Shown: piece after piece, positions 45,026-54,311 of the stretch
How the letters are laid out: each line of letters opens with the position of its first letter
Position numbering within the stretch: position 1 is the stretch's first letter
Assembly: GCF_016908325.1 (NCBI RefSeq)
Contig: NZ_JAFBDR010000025.1
Coordinates: 1-63,914 of the forward strand
DNA from: Aquibacillus albus
GTDB taxonomy: Bacteria; Bacillota; Bacilli; Bacillales; Amphibacillaceae
DNA length: 63,914 nucleotides
Direction: 5' to 3'
Position numbers and translations under genes: made by a program
Notes under the pieces: generated by a model
Told to the model about the DNA's origin: nothing
The model's database searches: none
What the model saw: only the letters and a program-made list of their open reading frames with translations

Positions 45026-46564
45026 ATGAAGACCTATGCACTTCAAATGGAAGGTATAACGAAAGAGTTCCCAGGTGTAAAGGCATTAGATGACGTGACA
45101 TTTTCAGTCCGTAAAGGAGAAATCCATGCTTTATGCGGAGAAAATGGCGCGGGTAAATCTACCCTTATGAAAGTGTTAAGCGGGGTATATCCTTCTGGAA
45201 CCTATAGTGGACGAATTGTGATAAATGGAAAAGAGGTTCATTTTAAAGATATTAAAGAGTCTCAAGATGCTGGTGTAGCAATCATTTATCAGGAATTAGC
45301 ATTAGTTCCGGAAATGACAGTTGCCGAAAATATTTTTTTAAGTAGTGACTTAATGCGTAAAAAAATCATTGATTGGAATGAATTATACGCCCAAGCTCAG
45401 TACTGGCTGGATCAAATCGGCTTGTCTATTGATCCACAAACGAAGCTAGGAGAATTAACCGTAGGGAAACAACAGTTAATTGAGATTATAAAAGCATTAA
45501 CGAAAAAAGCAGAAATATTAATACTAGATGAGCCTACTGCCGCCTTAACAGAAAGCGATGTGGAAATTCTCATTTCATTGCTTAAAGACTTACGTGCAAA
45601 AGGGGTAACCTGTATTTATATTTCGCATAAACTCGGTGAGGTTATAACATTAGCAGATTCAGTTACGATTCTAAGAGATGGGCAAACCGTCAGCACAGAT
45701 TCAATTGAAGAATTAACAGAGGATAAAATTGTGACGAAAATGGTAGGAAGAACGTTAACGGAGTTGTTCCCGTACGAGAAGCATGATATTGGTGACCCGA
45801 TTTTAGAGGTTAAGAATTATTCGTTTCATCATGGCGGAATAAATGAAACAGTTGCGAAGGAGGTCTCTTTCTCCCTGAGTAAAGGGGAAATACTAGGTGT
45901 CTCCGGATTGATGGGGGCAGGAAGAACGGAATTATTTATTAGTCTGTTTGGGGGATATCCTGGCAAGAAATCTGGGGAAGTCATTATCGATGGGAAAACG
46001 GTTGATATTAAAAAGCCCTCTGAAGCAATTCAGGCAGGATTGGCTTATGTTTCTGAAGATCGTAAGCGTTATGGACTAGTGTTGGGAATGGAAATTACAA
46101 AAAACTCCACACTCGCTGCACTACAAAAAGTAATGCCCAAAGGCTTGATCGATACGGAAATAGAAATGAAAAATGCGGGAGAATTGACAAGTAGGATGAA
46201 TTTAAAAGCTCACAGCTTAGAGGCAAAAGTCAGCCAATTAAGTGGCGGCAACCAACAAAAAGTTGTGTTAAGCAAATGGTTGTTCACCAATCCGAAAGTA
46301 TTAATCTTGGATGAGCCGACAAGAGGAATTGACGTCGGTGCCAAATACGAGATTTATAAAATAATCAATGAATTGTCTCAGCAAGGAGTCGGGATTGTGA
46401 TGATTTCTTCTGAGTTACCTGAGGTACTAGGAGTGTCCGATCGAGTGATTGTTATGTCAGAGGGGACTATAACGGGTGAACTAACGAGAGAAGAGGCAAC
46501 ACAAGAAAAAATTATGAAGTATGCAACCGCAGGGAGGGATAAAAATGAGTCAAACATCATTTGA
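45026..46564 (+). CDS. xylG: Xylose ABC transporter ATPase
   Basis: This 512-residue protein has two tandem ABC domains, the usual form for sugar importers of the ribose/xylose class. The first domain has Walker A GENGAGKST near residue 36 and DEPTAALTES; the second has the degenerate Walker A GLMGAGRTE and an intact signature LSGGNQQK with DEPTRGIDVG. It drives uptake with XylF and XylH. Its last 20 bases overlap the xylH start, so translation is coupled. GGGGGAT precedes the ATG. Confidence 0.93.
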   Translation: MKTYALQMEGITKEFPGVKALDDVTFSVRKGEIHALCGENGAGKSTLMKVLSGVYPSGTYSGRIVINGKEVHFKDIKESQDAGVAIIYQELALVPEMTVAENIFLSSDLMRKKIIDWNELYAQAQYWLDQIGLSIDPQTKLGELTVGKQQLIEIIKALTKKAEILILDEPTAALTESDVEILISLLKDLRAKGVTCIYISHKLGEVITLADSVTILRDGQTVSTDSIEELTEDKIVTKMVGRTLTELFPYEKHDIGDPILEVKNYSFHHGGINETVAKEVSFSLSKGEILGVSGLMGAGRTELFISLFGGYPGKKSGEVIIDGKTVDIKKPSEAIQAGLAYVSEDRKRYGLVLGMEITKNSTLAALQKVMPKGLIDTEIEMKNAGELTSRMNLKAHSLEAKVSQLSGGNQQKVVLSKWLFTNPKVLILDEPTRGIDVGAKYEIYKIINELSQQGVGIVMISSELPEVLGVSDRVIVMSEGTITGELTREEATQEKIMKYATAGRDKNESNII

Positions 46565-47711
46565 AACTCAAACACAAAATTCAAATAGACCGAAGTTAAA
46601 TTTTAACTTTAATGTTCAATCCTATACATTGATTATTGCATTAGTCTTAATAGCCCTTATATTTGGTATTCTTACAAAAGGAGAATTTTTATCTCCACGT
46701 AACCTATCCAATCTATTTACGCAAATGTCCGTAATTTCTGTTTTGGCTATTGGTATGACATTAGTAATTGTTGCTGGTCATATTGATCTTTCTGTCGGGT
46801 CATTAGCTGGTTTAACTGGCGGAATCGCAGCTATCTTACAAGTGTGGTTTGGATGGGATACTTTCTGGGTTGTATTAGCTGCCATTTTAGTCGGTGCTTT
46901 GTTAGGATTTTGGCAAGGTTGGTGGGTGGCCTATCGGGCAGTTCCTGCATTCATTGTTACTTTAGGTGGAATGCTTATTTTCCGAGGCATCTTAATTGGT
47001 GTAAGTCAGGGGAAAACAGTCGCACCTTTACAAGACAGCTTTAAGATTATTGCCAACAGTTTCTTACCGTACAGCGTAGGTTATATTATCGCAATTATAG
47101 GGATTTTTCTATTGTTTTTCTCGACCTGGAAAAAACGCAGCAAAAGAAATCAAATTGGTTTACAGACCGCATCCGCATTTATTGATTATGGTAAAGTCAC
47201 AGCTTATTCTGTTGCTATTTTTGTAGTTTCCTTTATGTTAAACCTTTATTACGGCTTCCCATTACCAATGGTTATTGTATTGGTTCTTGGTGGATTATTT
47301 ATCTTTATTTCCATGAAAACATCATTTGGTCGATATGTATATGCTATTGGTGGAAATCAAGAAGCAGCTGCGTTATCTGGTATCAATATTAAGAAAAATA
47401 CGTTGTCTGTCTTTGTATTAATGGGTGCATTAGCAGGCGGTGCCGGTGTTCTTCTAACAAGCAGATTAAATGCCGCAACCGTAAGTGCTGGTGAAATGTA
47501 TGAATTAGATGCAATTGCGGCTTGTGTAATTGGCGGGACTAGCTTAATGGGTGGAAAAGGAAGCATTGTAGGTGCCATTATTGGTGCATTGATTATGGCA
47601 AGTATCGATAATGGTATGAGTATGATGAACATTCAAACATTCTGGCAGTTTATTGTTAAAGGCCTCATCCTCATATTCGCAGTATGGATTGATATTTCAA
47701 GTAAAACTTAA
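46545..47711 (+). CDS. xylH: Xylose ABC transporter permease
   Basis: This 388-residue membrane subunit has about ten helices. Family landmarks include GMTLVIVAGHIDLSVGS near residue 76 and the cytoplasmic GGNQEAAALSGIN loop that contacts the ATPase. The start is ATG 46545, where GGAGGGAT precedes it, rather than a longer frame at 46521. It is the last gene of xylFGH and is followed by a terminator. No xylose isomerase or xylulokinase gene is in the window, so metabolism of the imported sugar is encoded elsewhere. Confidence 0.93.
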   Translation: MSQTSFETQTQNSNRPKLNFNFNVQSYTLIIALVLIALIFGILTKGEFLSPRNLSNLFTQMSVISVLAIGMTLVIVAGHIDLSVGSLAGLTGGIAAILQVWFGWDTFWVVLAAILVGALLGFWQGWWVAYRAVPAFIVTLGGMLIFRGILIGVSQGKTVAPLQDSFKIIANSFLPYSVGYIIAIIGIFLLFFSTWKKRSKRNQIGLQTASAFIDYGKVTAYSVAIFVVSFMLNLYYGFPLPMVIVLVLGGLFIFISMKTSFGRYVYAIGGNQEAAALSGINIKKNTLSVFVLMGALAGGAGVLLTSRLNAATVSAGEMYELDAIAACVIGGTSLMGGKGSIVGAIIGALIMASIDNGMSMMNIQTFWQFIVKGLILIFAVWIDISSKT

Positions 47712-47750
47712 TAATGTAGCCTTCCCATAGCGACTCAGTAGAATAATTAT

Positions 47751-47788
47751 AAAAGCCTAGATCATGTGATTTGGGCTTTTAATTTTTA
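47751..47788 (+). terminator. Terminator of xylFGH
   Basis: AAAAGCC pairs with GGGCTTTT, followed by AATTTTTAG. Confidence 0.75.
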
Positions 47789-48168
47789 GTCGGTTGACTA
47801 CTCCATTTAATTAATGACGATGTTTGTTTTTATAATTTTTAATGAAATTTATTCGTGCAAGTAGCTTTAAACATGAAATAAGGCAAGTGGCAAAAATAAT
47901 GAAGAAATGTTAGAAGAAGACGTGACCACGTCGTCGGTGAACATTATGCGAAATAAGAATTCTTCAGACACTGCAAATTAATTTTGCTGCTTTATCCAAC
48001 CCCTCATCGACAAATTTCGGGTCGTATCTGTAACGTAAGAGCCTTGCTCCACCTTCTGTATCAATCATTTGCTACGATTTAGGATTGCGGGTTAAACTAA
48101 ACCTTACATCAAACTAGCCCAGAGAGTAATAGCTTTTATTCCCTCCCGTGCTTAAGAAGAGGTGAGAA
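47789..48168. other. Intergenic region without a recognised gene
   Basis: A small palindrome GACGTGACCACGTC lies near 47919. A TTTCGGG repeat lies at 48006. No gene is supported. Confidence 0.4.
48006..48040. repeat. TTTCGGG dispersed repeat, copy 3
   Basis: ATCGACAAATTTCGGGTCGT is followed by ATCTGTAACGTAAG. It matches the copy at 63004 over its first 20 bases except for the flanks. Confidence 0.65.
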
Positions 48169-49080
48169 ATGATGCAGCATCCATGGTCTCCTGAGATCGT
48201 AATTACCGAAGAAAGTGCGGCTCAGATCATTGAAAAACAGTTCCCAGAGCTTAAACCTATTAACATCAATGTAATGGGTAAGGGATTTGATAATGCTACT
48301 TTTCTAGTAAATAATCAATATGTCTTTCGATTTCCTGTAAGAAAAAAAGCATCTAAGTTAATTGAAATAGAGAATAGGCTACTTCCTATTGTTTCCGAAT
48401 TGGTGCCAGTAACTATCCCATTACCACGTTATTTTGGTAAGACAAATGGAGATTATCCATGGTCATTTGGTGGATATAAAATCTTAAAAGGTAATAATCC
48501 TACTAGCCTTACACCAAACCAACGTTTCCTATCAGTTGAAGTGTTGGCTCAATTTTTAAGAACACTACATTGTTTTCCTATTCAAGACGCAGAGAAGCTT
48601 GTTCCTTATGATCAAATGGATCGAATGAATATTGAGAAAAGAAAGCAAATGCTTGAATCCCAAATTGAAAAAGCAAAGCAATTCGGTTTCATACAGGGGA
48701 AGATAGCAAGTCAGTTAGAAGAAATTTTTTTAAATATAGATAATCCAACCGATAGTATCCCTAAAACACTGGTCCATGGCGATTTGCATTTCCGAAATTT
48801 ACTTGTAAATAAATCTGGGAAAATCACAAGTGTTATAGATTGGGGAGACAGTCATATTGGTCATCCCGCTATAGATTTATCCGTTGTTTATAGCTTCCTT
48901 CCTAAAGAAGCCAGAACTACATTTTTTAAACTATACGGGAATGTCCATCAAGAAACAAAAAGGATAGCCCAGTTTAAAGCGATTGAAACTACTATCTTTC
49001 ATCTACTATTCGCATATGAACTTAAGGATTACAAACTAGTAGAAGAATGTAAATTAACTTTGTTTTTAATACTAAATTAG
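48169..49080 (+). CDS. Aminoglycoside-phosphotransferase-family kinase
   Basis: This 303-residue cytosolic kinase of the APH/choline kinase fold has catalytic loop LVHGDLHFRNLL near residue 205 and the metal-binding Asp in VIDWGDSHIGHP near 223-234. Proteins of this group phosphorylate aminoglycosides, macrolides, homoserine or other small alcohols, and the sequence does not tell which; the context gives no resistance cassette. GAGGTGAG lies upstream of two adjacent ATGs, so the first or second residue may be the true start. It is flanked by dispersed TTTCGGG repeats on both sides, which hints at acquisition or rearrangement. Confidence 0.8.
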   Translation: MMQHPWSPEIVITEESAAQIIEKQFPELKPININVMGKGFDNATFLVNNQYVFRFPVRKKASKLIEIENRLLPIVSELVPVTIPLPRYFGKTNGDYPWSFGGYKILKGNNPTSLTPNQRFLSVEVLAQFLRTLHCFPIQDAEKLVPYDQMDRMNIEKRKQMLESQIEKAKQFGFIQGKIASQLEEIFLNIDNPTDSIPKTLVHGDLHFRNLLVNKSGKITSVIDWGDSHIGHPAIDLSVVYSFLPKEARTTFFKLYGNVHQETKRIAQFKAIETTIFHLLFAYELKDYKLVEECKLTLFLILN

Positions 49081-49392
49081 TTGTCACTTTAAATTCGAAT
49101 TAGTAAAAAAACAAATTTCGGGCTGTCACTGTGACATAAACGGTGATACAACTCACACCTCATCTCTAGTAAGTTCGATAAATTAATAGAGGGAGGAAAT
49201 CATCATGGCGAAGGGAATTTAACGACATGAATCATTAAACCGCTCGCATGGTTCTTAGAAGGGAGTGAAGCACAATCTAACCTATATATGTTAGAGAGGC
49301 TTCCTCCTACTCGAACCATAAATAGATAATTGACCGAATGAAGTGCCAGACCCCTTTTTAAAAAATAAACTCTATAATTAATCGAAAAAACA
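49081..49392. other. Convergent intergenic region
   Basis: It contains the repeat at 49111, a GTGCCAGACCCC half repeat near 49342, and a GGGAGG ribosome site followed by a five-codon open frame at 49205. A short frame near 49230-49330 may be the tail of a decayed gene but is not assignable. Confidence 0.4.
49111..49140. repeat. TTTCGGG dispersed repeat, copy 4
   Basis: ACAAATTTCGGGCTGTCACT is followed by GTGACATAA. The GTCACTGTGAC core is a perfect inverted repeat. Confidence 0.65.
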
Positions 49393-50133
49393 TTATTTTA
49401 CTGGGTTATAACCTAAAGTATGGGAAATATTTTTTGCTGACTCTATAATCTTTTCAACGATTAAATCTTTGTTTTTTTCTTCATAATGATGAATTGGGAT
49501 GGCGCAAATAATACTACCCACAACTTTTTGAGTGGCGTCAAAAATAGGTGCACCAAAACCAAGAGCACTTTTTAATCGTTCACTTCTAGTCATTGCATAA
49601 CCTTGCTCCTTTATCTCCGTCAATTCTTTAAGCGTTTCAATGCGTTGATCTTCGGTGAGTCCTTCATGATCGAAAACTGATTCAATCTCACTGTTATCTA
49701 AAAAAGCTAAAATTGCTTTCCCACTTGCTGCAATATGAATTGGCTGCAATATTCCAAGTTCTAGAACGTATTGAAGTGCATGCTTACTTTGACTTCCGTA
49801 AATAAAAGATAATCTTTTATGTTGTGGAAAATATTGAGCTAAATATACTGATTCATCTACATCTGTGGACAACAGCTCCAAATGAGGTTTTGCCAAGTTT
49901 TTAATATCTATTTGTGAATATACAATCGATGAAAGACGAAACATCTCCGGACCTAATTTATATTTTCCGGTATCAGTTACTTCAAGTATGCCATCTTCTC
50001 TTAAGATCTTTAATATACGATGTAATGTACTAGCAGGGAGATTTAAATTCCTTGATAATTCGTTAACGCCCCATAAGGGCTGAATTTCTGTAAACGCCTT
50101 CAACACGGTCAGTGTTTTTTCAATAACATTCAT
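49393..50133 (-). CDS. IclR-family transcriptional regulator
   Basis: This roughly 246-residue regulator has an N-terminal winged helix (WGVNELSRNLNLPASTLHRI) and a C-terminal IclR ligand domain with SGKAILAFL and the typical RSERLKSALGFGAPIFD. I place the start at ATG 50133, where AAGGA lies 11 bases upstream; the next in-frame ATG at 50181 lacks a ribosome site. It is divergent from the importer-catabolic island at 50.7-62.5 kb and probably controls it, likely as a repressor lifted by the imported compound or an acyl-CoA product. Inverted repeats in the gap could be its sites. Confidence 0.9.
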   Translation of the reverse strand: MNVIEKTLTVLKAFTEIQPLWGVNELSRNLNLPASTLHRILKILREDGILEVTDTGKYKLGPEMFRLSSIVYSQIDIKNLAKPHLELLSTDVDESVYLAQYFPQHKRLSFIYGSQSKHALQYVLELGILQPIHIAASGKAILAFLDNSEIESVFDHEGLTEDQRIETLKELTEIKEQGYAMTRSERLKSALGFGAPIFDATQKVVGSIICAIPIHHYEEKNKDLIVEKIIESAKNISHTLGYNPVK

Positions 50134-50669
50134 ACAACAATCAGTCCTTGATAAAGTGTAATAAAAATCCTCGTAACTCATATTATATCATTAAACATAG
50201 ATATATATTTCTAACATTGTATCATAGTAATCGTGATGTAATTAATTAAATATAGAGAATTTTCTAATTATTTTTGGTTTTCTCTTGAAATAAGTTTGGG
50301 ATTATATTAATCTATAGTTAATTTCAATTTTCTAATGGTCATTACGACCATATATTTTTTGTTCCAAATATGGAATGGTATTCATCATAGTGGAATGATT
50401 TTTGTTTTTTAATAGGAATGTCATTCAATTATACGGAATGAATTGAGCCTGTAAGTATTTTTGAAACCGATTTCTTATCGGATAATTATTAATAGGGAGG
50501 GGGGAGTCAAATCTACATTTTTAATACATTAATTAAAATATGTCCTGTCTTGATTATGTTTGGTAGAAGTCCACCTTATGAAATCTTTGGGTTGCTATTC
50601 TTTTAAGATAAGAGAATAAACAGGGTCAGTGGAATTTAGAAATTATTAATAAATAAAGGGAGTGCAGTA
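50134..50669. other. Regulatory gap between the IclR gene and the catabolic island
   Basis: This 536-base gap holds ATGGTC-N5-GACCAT (50335-50351), TTCCA-N4-TGGAA (50362-50375) and four GGAATG boxes at 50372, 50392, 50415 and 50435. No gene is seen. Confidence 0.5.
50335..50440. promoter_or_regulatory. Clustered inverted and direct repeats, likely IclR-family operator
   Basis: TTCCAAATATGGAA resembles the TGGAA/TTCCA sites bound by IclR proteins. The four GGAATG boxes are spaced 20, 23 and 20 bases apart, so they fall on one face of the helix in pairs. The site lies midway between the two divergent genes. Confidence 0.55.
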
Positions 50670-52316
50670 ATGTTTAAGTACAAAAAAGTATTATTTTCAA
50701 CTTTTCTTTTAAGTTTTTTAGGATTTTTTATTATCTTAGCAGGCTGTAGTTCTAATTCCTCCACAGAAAATACAACAGATTCAGATAACTCTACAGAAAA
50801 TATTTCAGATGATTCGTCTAATAATTCATCCAATTCATCAAATTCATCAGAAAGCACCTCATCCGATAAATATGGTGGTACATTAAACATCAATATTGCC
50901 TCTGGAATGACTAATTTAGGTTTTCCAGCAGAACAAACATCGTCTGTTCCAAGACTTTTTGTTGATCCAGTTTTACAATCTTTAGCCAGATATGATAAAG
51001 AAGGTAAGTTAAGTCCTTTACTCGCTACTAGTTGGGAAACAGATGCAGAAGCAATGACAATAACATATGAATTAAGAGAAGGAGTACAGTTTCACGACGG
51101 TACCGACTTCAATGCAGAAACTGCAAAATGGAATATTGAAAAATATATAGAGGTACAACGTCCTGAAACAGCAAGTATTGATTCCATGGAAGTATTAGAT
51201 GATCATACACTGAAATTAAATCTAAAGGAATGGAATAGTAGCGCCTTGGACTCAATATCATTTTTTGTTCAAATGATTTCACCTACAGCTTATGAAGAAA
51301 ATGGGAAAGAGTGGGCAATCGGTAATCCAGTTGGAACAGGGCCATTTGTTTTTGATAATTGGGAGCGAAGCGTGTCTATATCATATGTAAGAAATGAGGA
51401 TTATTGGGAAGAAGGAAAACCATATCTTGATAAAATTGTTATGAGTCAAATGATGGATGAAATGACAGCGGTTTCATCGCTTAGGGCAGGAGAAATCGAT
51501 GGAATGGATATTGATGATTCAAACTTAATAAAAGAATTGGATGCTTCAGGAAACTTTAATTTAGTTTTACATGATAACGGTATTGGATCAGTAGGCCAAG
51601 GGCTAATTGGTAATAGTTCAGATCCGGACTCTCCATTCTCTAATGTAAAAGTAAGAAAGGCACTAGGGTATGCTATAGATGTTGAAGCATTAAACAAAAC
51701 GATTAACCAAGGTTACGCGGTAGCCACAAATCAGTGGGGGGTACCTGGATCATTTGCGTATAATCCTGATGTAAAGGGATATCCATACAACCCGGAAAAG
51801 GCAAAGGAACTGTTAAAAGAGGCAGGATATCCCAATGGATTTTCTACTAAATTTTACAGTGAACCTAAACACGCAAATACTTCTGCAGCAATTCAAAATT
51901 ATTTGGCACAGGTAGGAATTGATGTAGAAGTTGTTACAACAGATTCAGCTAAAATTCAAGAATTCTATGGATCTACTTGGGATGGATTAATTTACTGGTG
52001 GCATACAGCACAGGGGGATTTACCATTATACATGGGTAGGCATTTAAATAGAGATGCAGTGTTCTATGCAGGAGGAATGATTCATCCTGAAAAAGTATTA
52101 AACCTATTAAATGAAGCTAAATTAGCAAAAGATCGAGATGAAAAACAAAGAATATCATATGAAATTCAAAAATCAGTCTTTGATGAGTATGCAATTGGAC
52201 TTCCAATGTTTATCCCATCAGCAGTCTTTGCTAAGAATCCTAATGTTCATGACGATGGTTTCCATAAGACAAACTTAAGTAGTTGGACACCAGAGAATGC
52301 TTGGATAGAAGAATAG
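50670..52316 (+). CDS. Peptide/nickel-type ABC transporter binding lipoprotein
   Basis: This 548-residue family 5 extracellular binding protein (DppA/OppA-like) has a lipobox LAGC near residue 25 and a long Ser/Asn/Asp-rich linker (about 27-65) that spaces it from the membrane. The mature domain has the family signatures RYDKEGKLSPLLATSWE and LREGVQFHDGTDFNAE. Proteins of this family bind peptides, but also many other organic compounds such as opines, glycosides and acids, so the ligand is open. It is the first gene of the catabolic island. A 15-base hairpin follows it. Confidence 0.9.
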   Translation: MFKYKKVLFSTFLLSFLGFFIILAGCSSNSSTENTTDSDNSTENISDDSSNNSSNSSNSSESTSSDKYGGTLNINIASGMTNLGFPAEQTSSVPRLFVDPVLQSLARYDKEGKLSPLLATSWETDAEAMTITYELREGVQFHDGTDFNAETAKWNIEKYIEVQRPETASIDSMEVLDDHTLKLNLKEWNSSALDSISFFVQMISPTAYEENGKEWAIGNPVGTGPFVFDNWERSVSISYVRNEDYWEEGKPYLDKIVMSQMMDEMTAVSSLRAGEIDGMDIDDSNLIKELDASGNFNLVLHDNGIGSVGQGLIGNSSDPDSPFSNVKVRKALGYAIDVEALNKTINQGYAVATNQWGVPGSFAYNPDVKGYPYNPEKAKELLKEAGYPNGFSTKFYSEPKHANTSAAIQNYLAQVGIDVEVVTTDSAKIQEFYGSTWDGLIYWWHTAQGDLPLYMGRHLNRDAVFYAGGMIHPEKVLNLLNEAKLAKDRDEKQRISYEIQKSVFDEYAIGLPMFIPSAVFAKNPNVHDDGFHKTNLSSWTPENAWIEE

Positions 52317-52320
52317 GCAA

Positions 52321-52353
52321 TAACTATAAAGGGGGTTTCCCCCTTTATAGTTA
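52321..52353 (+). other. Perfect stem-loop after the binding-protein gene
   Basis: TAACTATAAAGGGGG and CCCCCTTTATAGTTA are perfect 15-base arms around a 3-base loop. There is little T-run, so read-through into the permease genes is expected. Confidence 0.8.
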
Positions 52354-52382
52354 TAAAAGGTTCTAAAAAGGAGATTGTGCAA

Positions 52383-53327
52383 ATGACTTCATTTATTATT
52401 CAAAGGCTTTTACAAACCATAGTTGTTTTATTTCTTGTAACCATAATGGTATTTACGGTAATGCATATGGTTCCTGGAAATCCTATTCTAGTATTACTGG
52501 GACCAAGTGCAACAAAAGAGCAAATTGCACTTTATACAGCGCAATTTGGTCTAGATAAGCCTGTACTAGTTCAGTATTTTAGTTGGGTAAGTAATGTTCT
52601 CCAAGGTGACTTTGGAGAATCTATTATCTTTCGCCAAGATATTGGTGAGTTAATAGCTACACGACTACCCATTACGGTTTTTGTAGGAGGATTGGCATAT
52701 ATCATTTCCGTTGTGACAGGAATGACGGCAGGTGTAATTGCTGCTGTTAAACGGGGTGGGTTTATTGACTCCTTAATTACAATTACTGCAAATCTTGGTA
52801 TGGCAACTCCTATATTCTGGCTTGGTATTCTTGGTATATATTTATTTAGTCTTCAATTGGGGTGGTTACCCGTTCAAGGATTTACTTGGTTAACAGTAGA
52901 TTTATCAAAGGGTATTAAACAACTTATAATGCCAGTTTTATTACTTTCAACCGTTCCCTTAGCGATGATTACAAGACAAACAAGATCTGCAATGCTTGAG
53001 GTAATTCAGCAAGATTATATTAGAACAGGTAGGTCAAAAGGATTAAAAGAGAAGGTAATAATTATAAAACATGCTTTAAGGAATGCTTTAATTCCTGTTA
53101 TAACTTTACTCGGGATACAACTAGGGAACCTTGTCGGAGGCTCAGTATTGGTTGAACAAGTATTTAATATACCTGGAATGGGAACATTGCTTGTTCAGTC
53201 TATGCTTCAAAAGGATTTTCTAATTGTTCAAAGTTGTGTCCTTATTATTGCTACTGTTGTAGCACTTTGTAACTTAGCGGTTGATATTGCTTACGGTTTC
53301 ATCGATCCTAGAATTCGGTACAAATGA
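52383..53327 (+). CDS. Peptide-type ABC transporter permease, DppB-like
   Basis: This about 314-residue membrane subunit has six helices. The N-terminal FIIQRLLQTIVVLFLVTI and the coupling region RTGRSKGLKEKVIIIKHALR are typical of DppB proteins. ATG 52383 is chosen because AAGGAG ends 9 bases before it; GTG 52377 is too close to the ribosome site. It pairs with the DppC-like gene 17 bases downstream. The substrate is set by the binding protein and is not known. Confidence 0.92.
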   Translation: MTSFIIQRLLQTIVVLFLVTIMVFTVMHMVPGNPILVLLGPSATKEQIALYTAQFGLDKPVLVQYFSWVSNVLQGDFGESIIFRQDIGELIATRLPITVFVGGLAYIISVVTGMTAGVIAAVKRGGFIDSLITITANLGMATPIFWLGILGIYLFSLQLGWLPVQGFTWLTVDLSKGIKQLIMPVLLLSTVPLAMITRQTRSAMLEVIQQDYIRTGRSKGLKEKVIIIKHALRNALIPVITLLGIQLGNLVGGSVLVEQVFNIPGMGTLLVQSMLQKDFLIVQSCVLIIATVVALCNLAVDIAYGFIDPRIRYK

Positions 53328-53344
53328 TTTGAGGAGTGATTAGC

Positions 53345-54262
53345 ATGGAGACAGGTACTGCTAAGGTAATTGATAAAAAAGTATATACTTCACCTGCAGC
53401 AGCGGTTCCACCAAAAAGAAGTAGTGTAAAGCGTTTTTTGAAAGTATTTTTGGCAAGAAAAGTAGTAGTTTTTAGTTTGTTTGTTTTATTGAGTTTAGTT
53501 TTTGTTGCGATATTCGCTCCCTTAGTTGCACCGTATGATCCTTACTATCAAGATTTGACCAAATCTCTTCAAAAGCCATCAATGGAACATCTTTTAGGGA
53601 CAGATATGCTTGGACGTGATGTGTTGAGCAGAATAATATATGGATCAAGAGTGTCCATAGCAGTTGGAATTGTCTCAGTTATTATAGCAGGTGGAATAGG
53701 TATGATTTTAGGATTGATAGCTGGTTATTTTGGTGGATTTATAGATTCAATAATTATGCGGTTTATGGATGCAATGATGGCTATACCAATGATTATACTC
53801 GCTTTATTTATTGGTTCAGCTTTAGGTGGGGGACTAGACAGTGTGATGATTTCTCTGGGGATTGCACTTGTACCTTCTTATGCCAGGCTAACTAGAGGTC
53901 AAGTTTTGTCAGTAAAAGAAAGTGATTATGTTTTAGCTGGAACGATAAGCGGTACTAGCAATTTTAAAAATATGTTTGTACATGTACTACCTAATAGTTT
54001 GTCACCAATAATTGTTCTGGTCACGATGAATTTAGGGATTGCAATTCTTGCAGAGGCTGCACTCAGTTTCTTGGGGATGGGAATCAACCCCCCTGGAGCA
54101 GCTTGGGGAGCTATGGTAAATGAAGGTTACAAATATTTAATGTCACAACCTGTACTCTCAATTGCTCCGGGTATAGCAATCATTATTGTTGTTTTGTCAT
54201 TTAATATAGTCGGTGATGCGTTAAGAGATGCACTAGATCCTCGGTTAAGAGGGAGAATCTAA
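53345..54262 (+). CDS. Peptide-type ABC transporter permease, DppC-like
   Basis: This about 305-residue second membrane subunit has a cytosolic N-terminal stretch (about 1-35) followed by six helices; HLLGTDMLGRDVLSRIIYGS near residue 85 and the coupling loop SVKESDYVLAGTISG are family marks. ATG 53345 has GAGGAG 8 bases before it, which is better than the GTG at 53336. It completes the importer with DppB, the fused ATPase and the lipoprotein. Confidence 0.92.
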   Translation: METGTAKVIDKKVYTSPAAAVPPKRSSVKRFLKVFLARKVVVFSLFVLLSLVFVAIFAPLVAPYDPYYQDLTKSLQKPSMEHLLGTDMLGRDVLSRIIYGSRVSIAVGIVSVIIAGGIGMILGLIAGYFGGFIDSIIMRFMDAMMAIPMIILALFIGSALGGGLDSVMISLGIALVPSYARLTRGQVLSVKESDYVLAGTISGTSNFKNMFVHVLPNSLSPIIVLVTMNLGIAILAEAALSFLGMGINPPGAAWGAMVNEGYKYLMSQPVLSIAPGIAIIIVVLSFNIVGDALRDALDPRLRGRI

Positions 54263-54311
54263 ATAGAATAATAAGTTTATTATTTTCATGGTTAAAGGAG
54301 GCTATCCAAAC

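Noticed and set aside
48169-49080. The phosphotransferase as a drug resistance gene.
   Set aside because: The family is too broad, and there is no integron, transposon or other resistance gene around it.
36261-49140. The TTTCGGG repeats as a possible CRISPR array.
   Set aside because: Copies are hundreds to thousands of bases apart with genes between them, not regularly spaced with short spacers.
49200-49330. Possible small gene with a GGGAGG ribosome site.
   Set aside because: The ATG opens only five codons, and the longer frame after it has no start and no recognisable homology.
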